In this document: in pieces, positions 42,834-51,954 of the stretch
Position numbering within the stretch: the stretch's first letter is position 1
How the letters are laid out: the number at the start of each line of letters is the position of its first letter
Assembly: GCF_011067745.1 (NCBI RefSeq)
Contig: NZ_JAAMPJ010000003.1
Location: forward strand, 248,001-312,000
DNA length: 64,000 nt
Reading direction: 5' to 3'
Source of the DNA: Lentzea alba
GTDB lineage: Bacteria > Actinomycetota > Actinomycetes > Mycobacteriales > Pseudonocardiaceae
Notes under the pieces: model-generated
Databases searched by the model: none
Seen by the model: only the letters and a program-made list of their open reading frames with translations
What the model was told of the DNA's origin: nothing
Program-made: the position numbers and the translations under genes

Positions 42834-43712
42834 TCAGCCGTCCTGGCTCCGCAGGGCCGTGGTGAAGGCCTGGATCTTGGGCTGGCCGGTTGCGCCGCGC
42901 CGCACGGTGGCGAAGATCTGCCGCTCCGGACGGTCGGGCAACCGGCGCACCACGACGTCAGGACGGTTCCGGGCGCCGGCGAGGTCCGGGAGCAACGCCG
43001 CCGCGTGGCCGCGTTCGACCAGTCGCAGGTGGATCTGCAGATCGGTCGAGGTGTAGCGGACGTCGGGCTCGAAGCCCGCCTGCCGGCACACCGTGGTCGT
43101 CCAGTCCCTGGCGGTGGTGCCGACGGGTTCCATCACGAACGGGCGCGACGCCAGGCCGGCCAGTGATCGGCGGCTCCACCGGGCCGGGGTGACCAGGCGG
43201 AGTTCGTCGGTGAGCAGGTCCTGCCGTTCGGTCGCGTGCGGGCGGGGCAGGGGATGGCCCGGGTACTCCTCACCGAGGACGACGTCGAACTGGCCGGCCA
43301 TGAGGGAGGGCAGGGCGACCTCGGGTTCCAGTTCGGTCACCTCGACGCGCAGGCCGGGGTGCTGGTGTTCCAACTGGGTGAGGGCGTTCGGCACGAGGGC
43401 GAGCACGGCGGTCTGGAAGGCCGCGACTCGCAGCGTGCCGACGTTCTCGCCCAGCGACTGGGCGAGTGCGGCTTCGGCCCGTTCCATCTCCTCCAGCAGC
43501 ACCTCGGTGTGCGTGACGAGCAGGTCGGCCTGCGCGGTGAGCCGGACTCGGCGGCCGGCCGGTTCCAGCAGCCGCACGCCGGTCTCCTTCTCCAGTGCGG
43601 CGAGTTGCTGGGAGACCGCGGACGGGCTGTAGGACAACGCCTCGGCGACGGCGGCGATGGTGCCCCGGCGGGCCAGCTCGCGCAGCAGTCGCAGGCGCCG
43701 GAGGTCGAGCAT
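42834..43712 (-). CDS. LysR family transcriptional regulator
   Basis: 292 aa. N-terminal winged helix (LRRLRLLRELARRGTIAAVAEALSYSPSAVSQQLAALEKETG in consecutive segments) and a C-terminal substrate-binding domain. ATG 43712 chosen because GAGGGAG lies 6 nt upstream. Divergent from the diaminopropionate ammonia-lyase and M20 hydrolase genes, which it most likely controls in response to their substrate. Confidence 0.87.
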   Translation of the reverse strand: MLDLRRLRLLRELARRGTIAAVAEALSYSPSAVSQQLAALEKETGVRLLEPAGRRVRLTAQADLLVTHTEVLLEEMERAEAALAQSLGENVGTLRVAAFQTAVLALVPNALTQLEHQHPGLRVEVTELEPEVALPSLMAGQFDVVLGEEYPGHPLPRPHATERQDLLTDELRLVTPARWSRRSLAGLASRPFVMEPVGTTARDWTTTVCRQAGFEPDVRYTSTDLQIHLRLVERGHAAALLPDLAGARNRPDVVVRRLPDRPERQIFATVRRGATGQPKIQAFTTALRSQDG

Positions 43713-43795
43713 CGCGGACTCCCTCAACGCAACAGTTCTGCTTCACATTATCGCGCTTGATTCCGCGCTGGACCTGTTGAGTCAACGGGCTGACG

Positions 43796-44827
43796 ATGGT
43801 CCGCATGAAGTGGTACTGCTCGCCGTCCGCCCGGGACTGGACCAGCCCGTTCACACCGGGGAACGCCCACGCGTTCCACCGGTCGCTGCCGGGGTTCGCG
43901 CCGACGCCGCTGGTGTCCGTTCCCGAGATCGCGGCCGAACTCGGGGTCGGCCGCGTGCTGGTGAAGGACGAGTCGTGGCGGCTGGGACTGCCGGCGTTCA
44001 AGGTGCTCGGCGCCTCCTGGGCCTGTCACCAGGTGCTGGCGCGGCAGCCCGGCGTCGCGCTGGTGACCGCGACCGACGGCAATCACGGCCGTGCGGTCGC
44101 TCGCATGGCGGCGCACTTCGGTGTCGAGGCGATCGTGTTCGTGCCGGAGGTGACGCTGCCGCAGACCGCTGCCCGCATCGCCGAGGAGGGCGCGCAGGTC
44201 GAGCGGGTGGGCGGTGACTACGACGCGGCGGTCCGGCGGGCCGCCGAGTTCGCCGCCGGGCAGCCGGGCCGGGCGCTGGTCCAGGACACCGGCTGGGACG
44301 GCTACGCGCAGGTGCCCGCCTGGATCGTCGAGGGCTACCAGACCCTGCTGGAGGAGATCGACGCCGACCTCGGGGCGCCACCGGACCTGCTGGTGGTGCC
44401 GGTCGGGGTCGGGTCGCTGGCCGAGGCGGTCGTCCGTCACCACCGACGTCCGGGCGCCGCCCACCCCGGCGTCCTCGCCGTCGAACCGGACACCGCCGCG
44501 TGCCTGCTGGCCAGTCTGTCCGCGGGCAGGCCTGTGCGGGTGCCGACCGCGGCAACGGTCATGGCAGGCCTCAACTGCCCCACGGTCTCCAGTTCCGCCT
44601 GGCCCGTGCTGCGCGCGGGGTGCGACGCGGCGGTCGCCGTCAGCGACGCCGAAGCACTCCGCGCGGCCGACGACCTCGATCGGCTCGGCGTTTCCTCGGG
44701 ACCGAGCGGCGCAGCCACCCTCGCCGGCGTCCGCGCCGCCCTCGCCGACCCACAGCGGCGGGCCGCTCTCGCCCTGGGCGATGACGCCGTCGTGGTCCTT
44801 CTCAACACGGAAGGACGCACCCGATGA
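43796..44827 (+). CDS. Diaminopropionate ammonia-lyase-like PLP enzyme
   Basis: 343 aa fold-type II PLP enzyme. The Schiff-base Lys lies in GLPAFKVLGASWA, followed by the substrate loop TATDGNHGRAVA and the phosphate-binding PVGVGSLAEAV. The pattern matches 2,3-diaminopropionate ammonia-lyase (DpaL/YgeX), which converts diaminopropionate to pyruvate and ammonia. It is shorter than the ~400-aa E. coli enzyme. ATG 43796 or 43805 could be the start. It overlaps the M20 hydrolase gene by ATGA; E. coli ygeX is likewise followed by the M20 gene ygeY. Confidence 0.78.
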   Translation: MVRMKWYCSPSARDWTSPFTPGNAHAFHRSLPGFAPTPLVSVPEIAAELGVGRVLVKDESWRLGLPAFKVLGASWACHQVLARQPGVALVTATDGNHGRAVARMAAHFGVEAIVFVPEVTLPQTAARIAEEGAQVERVGGDYDAAVRRAAEFAAGQPGRALVQDTGWDGYAQVPAWIVEGYQTLLEEIDADLGAPPDLLVVPVGVGSLAEAVVRHHRRPGAAHPGVLAVEPDTAACLLASLSAGRPVRVPTAATVMAGLNCPTVSSSAWPVLRAGCDAAVAVSDAEALRAADDLDRLGVSSGPSGAATLAGVRAALADPQRRAALALGDDAVVVLLNTEGRTR

Positions 44828-45954
44828 CCCGCACCGTTCTGGAGTTGCTCGACCGGCTGGTCCGGATCGACTCGGTCAACCCCGGCCTGGATCCGGCCGG
44901 CGCCGGTGAAGCGGAGATCGCGGGCTTCGTCGCCGACTGGGGACGAGCCGCTGGACTGCGGACCGAGATCATCGAGAACACCGCGAGCCGGCCCAGCGTC
45001 GTCCTGCACGGCGGGCGGAACACCGGTGGCCGCAGGCTGTTGCTCTGCGGCCATCTCGACACCGTCGGGCTGGCGGGCTCCCGTGACGCGCTCACGCCGC
45101 GCGTCGACGGCGACCGGTTCCACGCCCGCGGCGCGTACGACATGAAAGCCGGGCTCGCCGCCGCCCTCGTCGCCTGCCGCGACGCCGCGATCGCCGGCAT
45201 CGACGGAGAGGTCGTCGTCGCCGCGGTCGCCGACGAGGAACTCGCCAGCCTCGGCGTCCAGGACGTCCTCGCCCACCTCGACCCGACCGGCATCGACGCC
45301 GCCGTCGTCACCGAGCCCACCGAACGACAGGCCGGCACCGCGCACCGCGGGTTCGTCTGGACCGAGGTCACCGTCACCGGCGTCGCCGCCCACGGCTCGC
45401 GCCCGCACCTCGGCGCCGACGCCATCCTGGCCGCCGGCCACCACCTCGTCGCCTTCGACCACCTGGACCGGCAGCTGCGCGACCGGCCGCACCCGTTCCT
45501 CGGTCCGGGCAACCTGCACGCCTCGCTGATCACCGGTGGCACCGAGGAGTCCACCATTCCCGACCGCTGCGTGTTCACGGTGGAACGCCGCACCCTGCCC
45601 GGAGAGACCCTCGAACGCGTCGAGGCCGATGTCGCAGATCTGCTCGAACGGTGCCGGCCCGCCGACCCGCGTCTTGAAGTCACCGCGCGAACCGTGCTGT
45701 ACCGCCCCGCGATGGAGACACCGGTCTCCACCCCCGTCGTGCGCATGCTGCTCGACGCGGCGGGTCCCGGCACGACCGTGGCGCCGATGTCCTATTGGGC
45801 CGACTCGGCCTTCCTCTCCGACGCCGGCATCCCCACCGTCCTCTACGGACCGGAAGGGGAAGGAGCCCACGCCGACGTCGAATGGGTCAGCCTGTCGGGC
45901 ACCAGCACGGTCGCGACCGTCCTAACTGGTCTCGCCCGGACGTTCTGCCGCTGA
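44824..45954 (+). CDS. M20 family metallohydrolase (ArgE/DapE-like)
   Basis: 376 aa. Zinc-site motifs: LLLCGHLDTVG, ARGAYDMKAGLAAAL, VVAAVADEELAS with the catalytic Glu pair, VVTEPTE, and the late His in EGEGAHADVEWVS. M20 enzymes remove acyl or aminoacyl groups. Coupled to the ammonia-lyase, it may release diaminopropionate or another diamino acid from an N-acyl or carbamoyl precursor. The substrate is inferred from context only. Confidence 0.83.
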   Translation: MTRTVLELLDRLVRIDSVNPGLDPAGAGEAEIAGFVADWGRAAGLRTEIIENTASRPSVVLHGGRNTGGRRLLLCGHLDTVGLAGSRDALTPRVDGDRFHARGAYDMKAGLAAALVACRDAAIAGIDGEVVVAAVADEELASLGVQDVLAHLDPTGIDAAVVTEPTERQAGTAHRGFVWTEVTVTGVAAHGSRPHLGADAILAAGHHLVAFDHLDRQLRDRPHPFLGPGNLHASLITGGTEESTIPDRCVFTVERRTLPGETLERVEADVADLLERCRPADPRLEVTARTVLYRPAMETPVSTPVVRMLLDAAGPGTTVAPMSYWADSAFLSDAGIPTVLYGPEGEGAHADVEWVSLSGTSTVATVLTGLARTFCR

Positions 45955-45991
45955 GCGGTGTTCGGCCGCATGATCAACTCCGAACGGCTGA

Positions 45992-46019
45992 TTGAACGCG
46001 CGCAAGATCAAGATACGGT
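45992..46019 (+). promoter_or_regulatory. Sigma70-type promoter of a leaderless gene
   Basis: TTGAAC (45992-45997), a 16-bp spacer, and TACGGT (46014-46019). Transcription would start at or next to the GTG at 46028, with no ribosome site needed. Confidence 0.6.
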
Positions 46020-46027
46020 CTGCAGAA

Positions 46028-48061
46028 GTGAAGCGAAGACCACTGGTACGGCCCGTTTTCCTGGCGTTGATCGTGATCGCCGCCGCGGTCGTGCCCCAGG
46101 TCGCCAAGCCGGAGCACGGCGAGGGCGGCGCGCACGACCACCACCGGCACCTGGAAATCGCCGCGGCCGCAATGATTCCCACCGCGCCGAAGCTGCCGAG
46201 GGACGGCTGGGTCGCCACGGCGAGCAGCGAGGAGTCCACTGCGGACAACGCTGCCGCGCGGGTGCTGGACGGGGACCGGGCGACGATCTGGCACAGCCGG
46301 TGGAGGACGGCGTCGTCGTTGCCGCAGTGGCTGACGATCGACCTGCGGACGGCGCAACGCGTCTCGGGACTCGTCTACACGCCGAGGGCCGATCACCGGA
46401 ACGGACGGATCGGCCGGTACGAGATCCGCCTGAGCCTGGACGGCACCGCTTGGGGCGCACCGGTCGTGACCGGCATGATGGCCGACGACGAGACGGTCAA
46501 GACGATCGGCTTCGCGGTGAGCAGCGCGAGGTACGTGCGGCTGGTGGCGTTGTCGGAGGCCGGTGACCGCGGGCCGTGGGCGAGCGCGGCGGAGATCGAC
46601 CTGCTGGGTGATCCCGGACTGCCACCACCGACGCAGGGTGATCCGAGCGTGGCCGGGGTGTGGGGGCCGACGATCGGGTTCCCGCTCGTGCCGGCCGCGT
46701 CCGCGGTGTTGCCCGGCAACAAGCTGCTGACGTGGGCGGCCTACGCCGTCGACAACTTCGGTGGTGCCAACGGTTACACCCAGACCGCGGTCATGGACCT
46801 CACCACCGGGCAGGTCAGCCGGCGTCAGGTCGCCAACACCGGGCACGACATGTTCTGCCCCGGCACGTCGATGCTCGCCGACGGCCGCATCCTGGTCACC
46901 GGTGGCAGCAATGCGACGAAGTCGAGCATCTACGACCCTCGCACCGACGCGTGGTCCAGCGCACCGGACATGACGGTCGGCCGCGGCTACCAAGGCCAGA
47001 CGACCCTGTCCACCGGCGAGGTGTTCACGGTCGGGGGTTCGTGGTCCGGTGGACGGAAAGCCAAGGCCGGCGAGCTGTACTCGCCCAAGACGAACAAGTG
47101 GCGATCGCTGCCGAACGTGTCGGCGGCGCCGTTCCTGACGGCCGACCCGGCGGGTGTCTACCGCGCGGACAACCACGCGTGGCTGTTCGCGGCGAGCGGC
47201 GGCCGGGTGTTCCACGCGGGGCCGAGCGCGAAGATGAACTGGGTCGACACCGCGGGCCAGGGGAAGGTCACCGACGCGGGCACCCGTGGGGACAGCCGGG
47301 ATGCCATGAACGGCAACGCGGTCATGTACGACATCGGCAAGATCCTCACCCTCGGCGGGGCGCCCGCGTACGAGAAGGCCGATGCCACGAAGGCCGCGTA
47401 CACAGTGGACATCACGGGAGGCACGCCGACTGTGCGCAGGACGGCTGACATGGCGGCGGCGCGGGCCTACGTCAACAGCGTCGTGCTGCCGGACGGCACC
47501 GTGATGGTGGTCGGCGGGCAGAGCTATCCGGTGCCGTTCTCCGACCAGACCTCGGTGCTGGTGCCGGAACTGTGGAACCCGGCGACCGGCAAGTTCACCA
47601 AGCTCGCCACGATGGCGACCCCGCGCAATTACCACAGCGTGGCGAACCTGCTGCCGGACGGCACCGTCTTCTCGGGCGGCGGCGGGCTGTGCGGCAAGTG
47701 CGCCACCAACCACCCGGACGGCCAGATCTTCGTGCCGCCCTACCTGCTCAACCCGGACGGCTCCCGCAAGCCCCGCCCGGTGATCACCGCCGCGCCGGTC
47801 GCCGCGGCCGGCGGAGCTGCGGTCACGATCGGCACGGACCGTGCGGTGAAAGGGTTCTCGCTGGTGCGCATCAGCGCGGTGACCCACTCGGTGGACAACG
47901 ACCAGCGCCGGGTGCCGTTGTCGTCGACGGCGATCTCGCCGACTTCGCACCGGGCGGTGATCCCGTCCGATCCGGGGATCGCGCCGCCGGGGAACTACCT
48001 GCTGTTCGCCCTCGACAACGTGGGCACGCCCAGCGTGGCGGCGCAGCTCAGGATCGGGTGA
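46028..48061 (+). CDS. Secreted galactose oxidase-like copper enzyme (F5/8C, kelch, DUF1929)
   Basis: 677 aa. A signal-type helix, a discoidin/F5-8C carbohydrate-binding domain (~55-195), a seven-bladed kelch propeller (~215-560) and a DUF1929 C-domain. The galactose oxidase active site is preserved: Cys in GHDMFCPGTSM (for the Cys-Tyr crosslink), Tyr in GRGYQGQ, the stacking Trp in GGSWSGG, Tyr-His in NYHSVANLLPDG, and His in VTHSVDNDQRR. It should oxidise a primary alcohol to an aldehyde with O2 to H2O2, outside the cell. GTG 46028 fits the leaderless promoter. Confidence 0.87.
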   Translation: MKRRPLVRPVFLALIVIAAAVVPQVAKPEHGEGGAHDHHRHLEIAAAAMIPTAPKLPRDGWVATASSEESTADNAAARVLDGDRATIWHSRWRTASSLPQWLTIDLRTAQRVSGLVYTPRADHRNGRIGRYEIRLSLDGTAWGAPVVTGMMADDETVKTIGFAVSSARYVRLVALSEAGDRGPWASAAEIDLLGDPGLPPPTQGDPSVAGVWGPTIGFPLVPAASAVLPGNKLLTWAAYAVDNFGGANGYTQTAVMDLTTGQVSRRQVANTGHDMFCPGTSMLADGRILVTGGSNATKSSIYDPRTDAWSSAPDMTVGRGYQGQTTLSTGEVFTVGGSWSGGRKAKAGELYSPKTNKWRSLPNVSAAPFLTADPAGVYRADNHAWLFAASGGRVFHAGPSAKMNWVDTAGQGKVTDAGTRGDSRDAMNGNAVMYDIGKILTLGGAPAYEKADATKAAYTVDITGGTPTVRRTADMAAARAYVNSVVLPDGTVMVVGGQSYPVPFSDQTSVLVPELWNPATGKFTKLATMATPRNYHSVANLLPDGTVFSGGGGLCGKCATNHPDGQIFVPPYLLNPDGSRKPRPVITAAPVAAAGGAAVTIGTDRAVKGFSLVRISAVTHSVDNDQRRVPLSSTAISPTSHRAVIPSDPGIAPPGNYLLFALDNVGTPSVAAQLRIG

Positions 48062-48064
48062 GCC

Positions 48065-48088
48065 GGGCCGGCGCCACAGCGCCGGCCC
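48065..48088. terminator. Hairpin terminator after the galactose oxidase-like gene
   Basis: Perfect 10-bp stem GGGCCGGCGC / GCGCCGGCCC with a CACA loop, 3 nt after the stop. Confidence 0.75.
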
Positions 48089-48182
48089 CGCCACCTGGCT
48101 GGAACTCGCCGGCCGGTCGGGGGGACGGCCCTCGCCAGTCCCCGGATGGCACGTCCGGGCTGGTCTCGCGGACACTGGTGCC

Positions 48183-48836
48183 ATGGTTCGCGTGATCGTC
48201 GTCGACGACGAGGAGCTGGTGCGTTCGGGGTTCCGCCTGATCCTGGAGGCGGCGGGGGACATCGAGGTCGTGGCGACGGTGTCCGGTGGGCAGGCGGTCA
48301 AGGAGGCCGCTCTGCACAAGCCCGACGTCGTGCTGCTGGACATCCGGATGCCCGACGTCGACGGCCTGACGATCCTGCGGCAGCTGCGCGGTTTTCCGAA
48401 GCCGCCGGCGGTGGCGATGCTGACGACGTTCGACTCGGACGAGTACATCGCGACGGCGCTGCGCTCGGGTGCGGCCGGGTTCATCCTCAAGGACACCGCA
48501 CCCGACCAGCTCGCCCAGCTCGTCCGCACGCTCGCCGCCGGCGGTGTGGTGCTCTCCCCGAAGGTCACCCGCACGGTCGTGGACGGCTATCTCGGCTCCG
48601 GCGCGGGCTCACCGGAGGCGGTGCAGGCCGATCGGCTGACCGAGCGTGAACGCGCGGTGCTCGTGCTCATCGCCGAGGGACTGTCCAACACGGAGATCGC
48701 CGCCCGGATCCACATCAGCGTCGGCACGGTGAAGGACCACGTGTCCACCATCCTCACCAAGCTGGACGTCGGCAGCCGGGTGCAGGCGGCGCTCGTGGCA
48801 CAACGCGCCGGACTGCTCGACGGCGGTACCGCGTGA
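48183..48836 (+). CDS. NarL/LuxR-type response regulator
   Basis: 217 aa. The receiver domain has the acidic pair VVDDEE, the phospho-acceptor Asp in VVLLDIRMPDVDG and the Lys in ILKDTAP. The C-terminal LuxR helix-turn-helix is LTERERAVLVLIAEGLSNTEIAARIHISVGTVKDH (segments). Its stop overlaps the kinase start, making a coupled pair. Confidence 0.9.
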   Translation: MVRVIVVDDEELVRSGFRLILEAAGDIEVVATVSGGQAVKEAALHKPDVVLLDIRMPDVDGLTILRQLRGFPKPPAVAMLTTFDSDEYIATALRSGAAGFILKDTAPDQLAQLVRTLAAGGVVLSPKVTRTVVDGYLGSGAGSPEAVQADRLTERERAVLVLIAEGLSNTEIAARIHISVGTVKDHVSTILTKLDVGSRVQAALVAQRAGLLDGGTA

Positions 48837-49894
48837 ACCGGGCACGGCTCGCCGACGCGGGGCTGATCGCGGTCGCCGCCGTCGAGTCCGCGCTCAACTG
48901 GCCGGTCGAACCGCTGGAGATCGCCGTGGCGGTCGTGGCCGTGGTGGCGCTGGCGTTCCGGCGGCGCTGGCCGATCGCCGCTTTCCTGGTGACGCTGCCC
49001 GCGCTGGCGTTCGTCGGCGGGGCGCTCGCGACCGTGTTCGCCCTCTACTCCGTCGCCCTGCGGCATTCGGACCGCTACCTGCTCACCGGTTGCGGCGTGC
49101 TCGCCGCCGCCGGATACCTGGTTCCCGGCGGGGAGTACGAGTTCTCGCGCATCGACTTCGTGCTGACCCTCATCTACGCGGTGATGACCTCCGCCGCGCC
49201 GATCTTCTTCGGCCGGCTGGTGCGCGCCCTGGACGACGTGCGGCGAGCCCACGAACACGAACGGGAGCTGGACGCGCAGGCGGTGCTGGCCAAGGAACGC
49301 AACCAGCTCGCGCGCGAGATGCACGACGTGGTCTCGCACCAGGTCAGCCTGATCGCGGTGCAGGCGGGCGCGCTCAGCGTGTCCACCACCGACCCGAACG
49401 CGAAGGTGGCCGCGGAGAACGTCCGCAAGCTGTCCGTCGACACCCTCGACGAGTTGCGGCACATGGTGAACCTGCTGCGCGCGTCGGGAAGTGCCGTCAC
49501 CGAGCTGACCCCGCAGCCCACCCTGTCCGATTTGGACAGACTGGTCACCGGCAGCGGCATCGAGACCACCCTGACCGGTGCCGCGCCGGACAACGTCGAC
49601 TCGGCGTTCCAGCGCACGATCTACCGCACCATCCAGGAAGCGCTCACCAACGTCCGCAAGCACGCTCCCGGCAGCACGGCCGCGGTCGAGATCGCGCACG
49701 ACGACACCGATCTCACCGTCACCGTGACCAACACCGCGCCGACCCGTCCCACGCTGGCACTGCCGAGCGCGCGGCACGGCCTGGTCGGCCTGCAGGAGCG
49801 AGCGGCACTGCTGGGCGGCACCATCACGGCCACTCCGGTCGCCGGCGGCGGGTTCCGGCTCCAGCTGAGGCTGCCGCTCGCGCGTTCGAACTGA
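48833..49894 (+). CDS. NarL-family sensor histidine kinase
   Basis: 353 aa. Four or five N-terminal membrane helices, a HisKA_3 dimerisation domain with the phospho-His in REMHDVVSHQVSLIAVQAG, and a HATPase domain (TIQEALTNVRKHAPGSTAAVEI; HGLVGLQERAALLGG). GTG 48833 overlaps the regulator's stop (GTGA). The signal is unknown; there is no large extracellular sensor. Confidence 0.88.
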   Translation: MNRARLADAGLIAVAAVESALNWPVEPLEIAVAVVAVVALAFRRRWPIAAFLVTLPALAFVGGALATVFALYSVALRHSDRYLLTGCGVLAAAGYLVPGGEYEFSRIDFVLTLIYAVMTSAAPIFFGRLVRALDDVRRAHEHERELDAQAVLAKERNQLAREMHDVVSHQVSLIAVQAGALSVSTTDPNAKVAAENVRKLSVDTLDELRHMVNLLRASGSAVTELTPQPTLSDLDRLVTGSGIETTLTGAAPDNVDSAFQRTIYRTIQEALTNVRKHAPGSTAAVEIAHDDTDLTVTVTNTAPTRPTLALPSARHGLVGLQERAALLGGTITATPVAGGGFRLQLRLPLARSN

Positions 49895-49899
49895 CCGGG

Positions 49900-50289
49900 T
49901 CAGCTGCCGAACGCCGAGTCCACCGCCTTGGTCAGCTCGCCGACCGTCTCCACCAGCGGGGTGACGGGCCTGACCAGGTTGGTGATCCGCTCGAGGGTCC
50001 GCGCGATCACACCGCGGTCCGGCTCGTCCGACTCCAGCTCGTCCTGCAGTTCCGCGGCGGCCTCGTCGGCTTGCTCGGCCGCCGTGTCGGGGAGTTCCGC
50101 GCGGTGGTGTTCCAGCAGCGCCATCAGCTGGGCCATCAGCTCACCGGTCAGCTGTTCGCCGGTCGCCGGTGCGGTGGTGAAGCTCTGGCCGTGACTGATC
50201 GCGCGGGCGTTCTGGCCGACGGCCTGGTTGCCGACGTTGCTCACGCCGCCGGACTGTTGGATGCCGTAGTTCGGCGAGCTGTCCGGCAT
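49900..50289 (-). CDS. Small protein with N-terminal amyloid-signalling-like motif
   Basis: 129 aa from ATG 50289 (AAGGG upstream; a GTG at 50307 overlapping the preceding stop would add six residues). Residues ~8-24 read GIQQSGGVSNVGNQAVG, nearly the same as the C-terminal motif of the preceding gene's product. The rest is acidic and helical (ALLEHHRAELPDTAAEQADEAAAELQDEL in pieces). Shared short Gly/Asn/Gln motifs at opposite ends of neighbouring proteins are the hallmark of bacterial amyloid signalling pairs. No catalytic motif is seen. Confidence 0.68.
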   Translation of the reverse strand: MPDSSPNYGIQQSGGVSNVGNQAVGQNARAISHGQSFTTAPATGEQLTGELMAQLMALLEHHRAELPDTAAEQADEAAAELQDELESDEPDRGVIARTLERITNLVRPVTPLVETVGELTKAVDSAFGS

Positions 50290-50303
50290 GGGTTTCCCTT
50301 CTG

Positions 50304-51944
50304 TCACGCCGGTTTCCCGGCGGCGGGTTCGGGTGTGGCGAACTGCGCCGTCGCGGTGGCCTCGCTGCCGACGGCCTGGTTGCCCACGTTGCTGGTGCCG
50401 CCGGTCTGGATGATGCCCTGGTTGAGGATCGTCATCTGGCGGTTGCGGAACTCGGTGGTGTCCACGCCGCGCTCGTCGAGGAAGTCCAGCAGCGTGGCCA
50501 GCACGTGCCGTTCGATCAGTTTGAGGTGCTTGGCGGCGTCGGTCTTCTGGAAGTAGTTGTGGTAGTTGGCATCCGTGGCTTCTTCACGAACGCTGAACCG
50601 GGCGCCGTAGCTGTAGCCGAGGTCCTGCTGGGCGATCGCCCGTTCCACGGTGCGGTGTCGCTGCCAGCGCCAGTAGAAGGTGGCGTCGCGCAGCACCCGG
50701 AAGGGGGCGCGTGGCACCGCGCTGGACACTCCGCTCGCCGCCCGTGCCAGCAGCCGGCCGATCGCGCCCGCGGTGAGCAGCGGGCTGATCCGGTCCACGT
50801 CGTGGTACTGCTGCCACAACGGGCCCAGCACGGTCCGGTCGCACTGCAGGTAGAGCAACCGCCCGTCGGTGGAGAAGTGCAGGAACGTGCTGGCGACCAC
50901 CTCGCCGCCCCAGGAAGGGACCTGCGCGCACAGGTAGTGCCGCGCCGAGCCGTGCGGCCGCGCGGCGAGCCGGGCCAGGTCCGCTTCGGACAGGTGCTGC
51001 CCTGGCGCCTGGTCGCGTTCGGGCAGCAGGGCCGGATGCATGGTGAGCGCGTTGCCACTCACGAACGCCCGCTCGGTGAGGAACAGCCCGGGCAGCTCGT
51101 CCGGTTCCACCGCGATGCCGGCCAGCCGGTCCCGGACGTGAGCGACCAGCTCGACGGTGTCGAGCGGGACCACGCTCTCCTCATCGGAGTCGCTGCGCAG
51201 CAAGGGCAGGGCGAACGACCACGTCGACACCAGCGGGCCGTGACCGATGAACGGGGTGAAACCGTCGTAGACCGTGACGTTGCCGCGTTCGGCGTCGTCG
51301 ATCGCCGCCAGCCGGTCGGACAGCCACGCCTGGGTGGCGGGCAGCGGCGGCGCGGCGTCGGGGCTGAACGTGGCGCGGGTGAGCTCGCTCAGCAACGTCT
51401 GGCGGATCTGCCACTCGCTCCACACCACCAGCCCGTACATCACCAGACCGATCAGCAGCGCGAGCCACGGCAGGCCGACCAGCCACTCCGCGACCGGTGG
51501 CTCCGGGTCTGGAGTTCTCCGCGTCGGCTCCGGGGCGTCGCCGAGCGCGGACACCGTCGTCACGGAGATCAGCAGCAGGATCACCAGCACCAGCAAGGCG
51601 AACACGGCGTCGCGCAGCCGGCGGGACGCCGCGGCGCGCCGGGCGAGACTGCCGCCGATCGGCAGGATCACCAGCAGTGCGATCAAAGTCCACAATGGAG
51701 AGAGGATCAGCGCGAGCGCCGTCGCCACGAGCAGGCACCAGTCCCGCACCCGGCGTTGCCGGAGCCCGGCCAGCGCGTGCAGCAGCACCGGCCGCGACGA
51801 GAACCCGACCGACGGCGCCGCCGCGTGCAGGTCCTCCGTCAGCAGTGCCCTGGTCATCCGCGCGGCGAAGCGCTCGTCGGTCCTGGCCGCGACGCACAGG
51901 TACCGGGTCGTGTCGTCGGGGGAGAAAGCGGTTGGCTGGCTCAT
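50304..51944 (-). CDS. Multi-pass membrane protein with C-terminal amyloid-signalling-like motif
   Basis: 546 aa, family not recognised. Helices near residues ~65-105 and ~115-135 and another pair ~155-175; then a ~300-residue soluble part (YDGFTPFIGHGPLVSTWSF, LLYLQCDRTVLGPLWQQYHDVDRIS). The last ~45 residues contain GIIQTGGTSNVGNQAVG, matching the N-terminal motif of the next protein. Second gene of a three-gene operon, downstream of another membrane protein. It may be a membrane sensor that seeds assembly of the small partner; this is inference. Confidence 0.72.
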   Translation of the reverse strand: MSQPTAFSPDDTTRYLCVAARTDERFAARMTRALLTEDLHAAAPSVGFSSRPVLLHALAGLRQRRVRDWCLLVATALALILSPLWTLIALLVILPIGGSLARRAAASRRLRDAVFALLVLVILLLISVTTVSALGDAPEPTRRTPDPEPPVAEWLVGLPWLALLIGLVMYGLVVWSEWQIRQTLLSELTRATFSPDAAPPLPATQAWLSDRLAAIDDAERGNVTVYDGFTPFIGHGPLVSTWSFALPLLRSDSDEESVVPLDTVELVAHVRDRLAGIAVEPDELPGLFLTERAFVSGNALTMHPALLPERDQAPGQHLSEADLARLAARPHGSARHYLCAQVPSWGGEVVASTFLHFSTDGRLLYLQCDRTVLGPLWQQYHDVDRISPLLTAGAIGRLLARAASGVSSAVPRAPFRVLRDATFYWRWQRHRTVERAIAQQDLGYSYGARFSVREEATDANYHNYFQKTDAAKHLKLIERHVLATLLDFLDERGVDTTEFRNRQMTILNQGIIQTGGTSNVGNQAVGSEATATAQFATPEPAAGKPA

Positions 51945-51954
51945 CGATCCCTCT

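Noticed and set aside
42834..45954. LysR-lyase-M20 genes considered part of the peptide locus (precursor-modifying enzymes)
   Set aside because: They are separated by a terminator-like hairpin, have their own regulator, and resemble a known catabolic pair.
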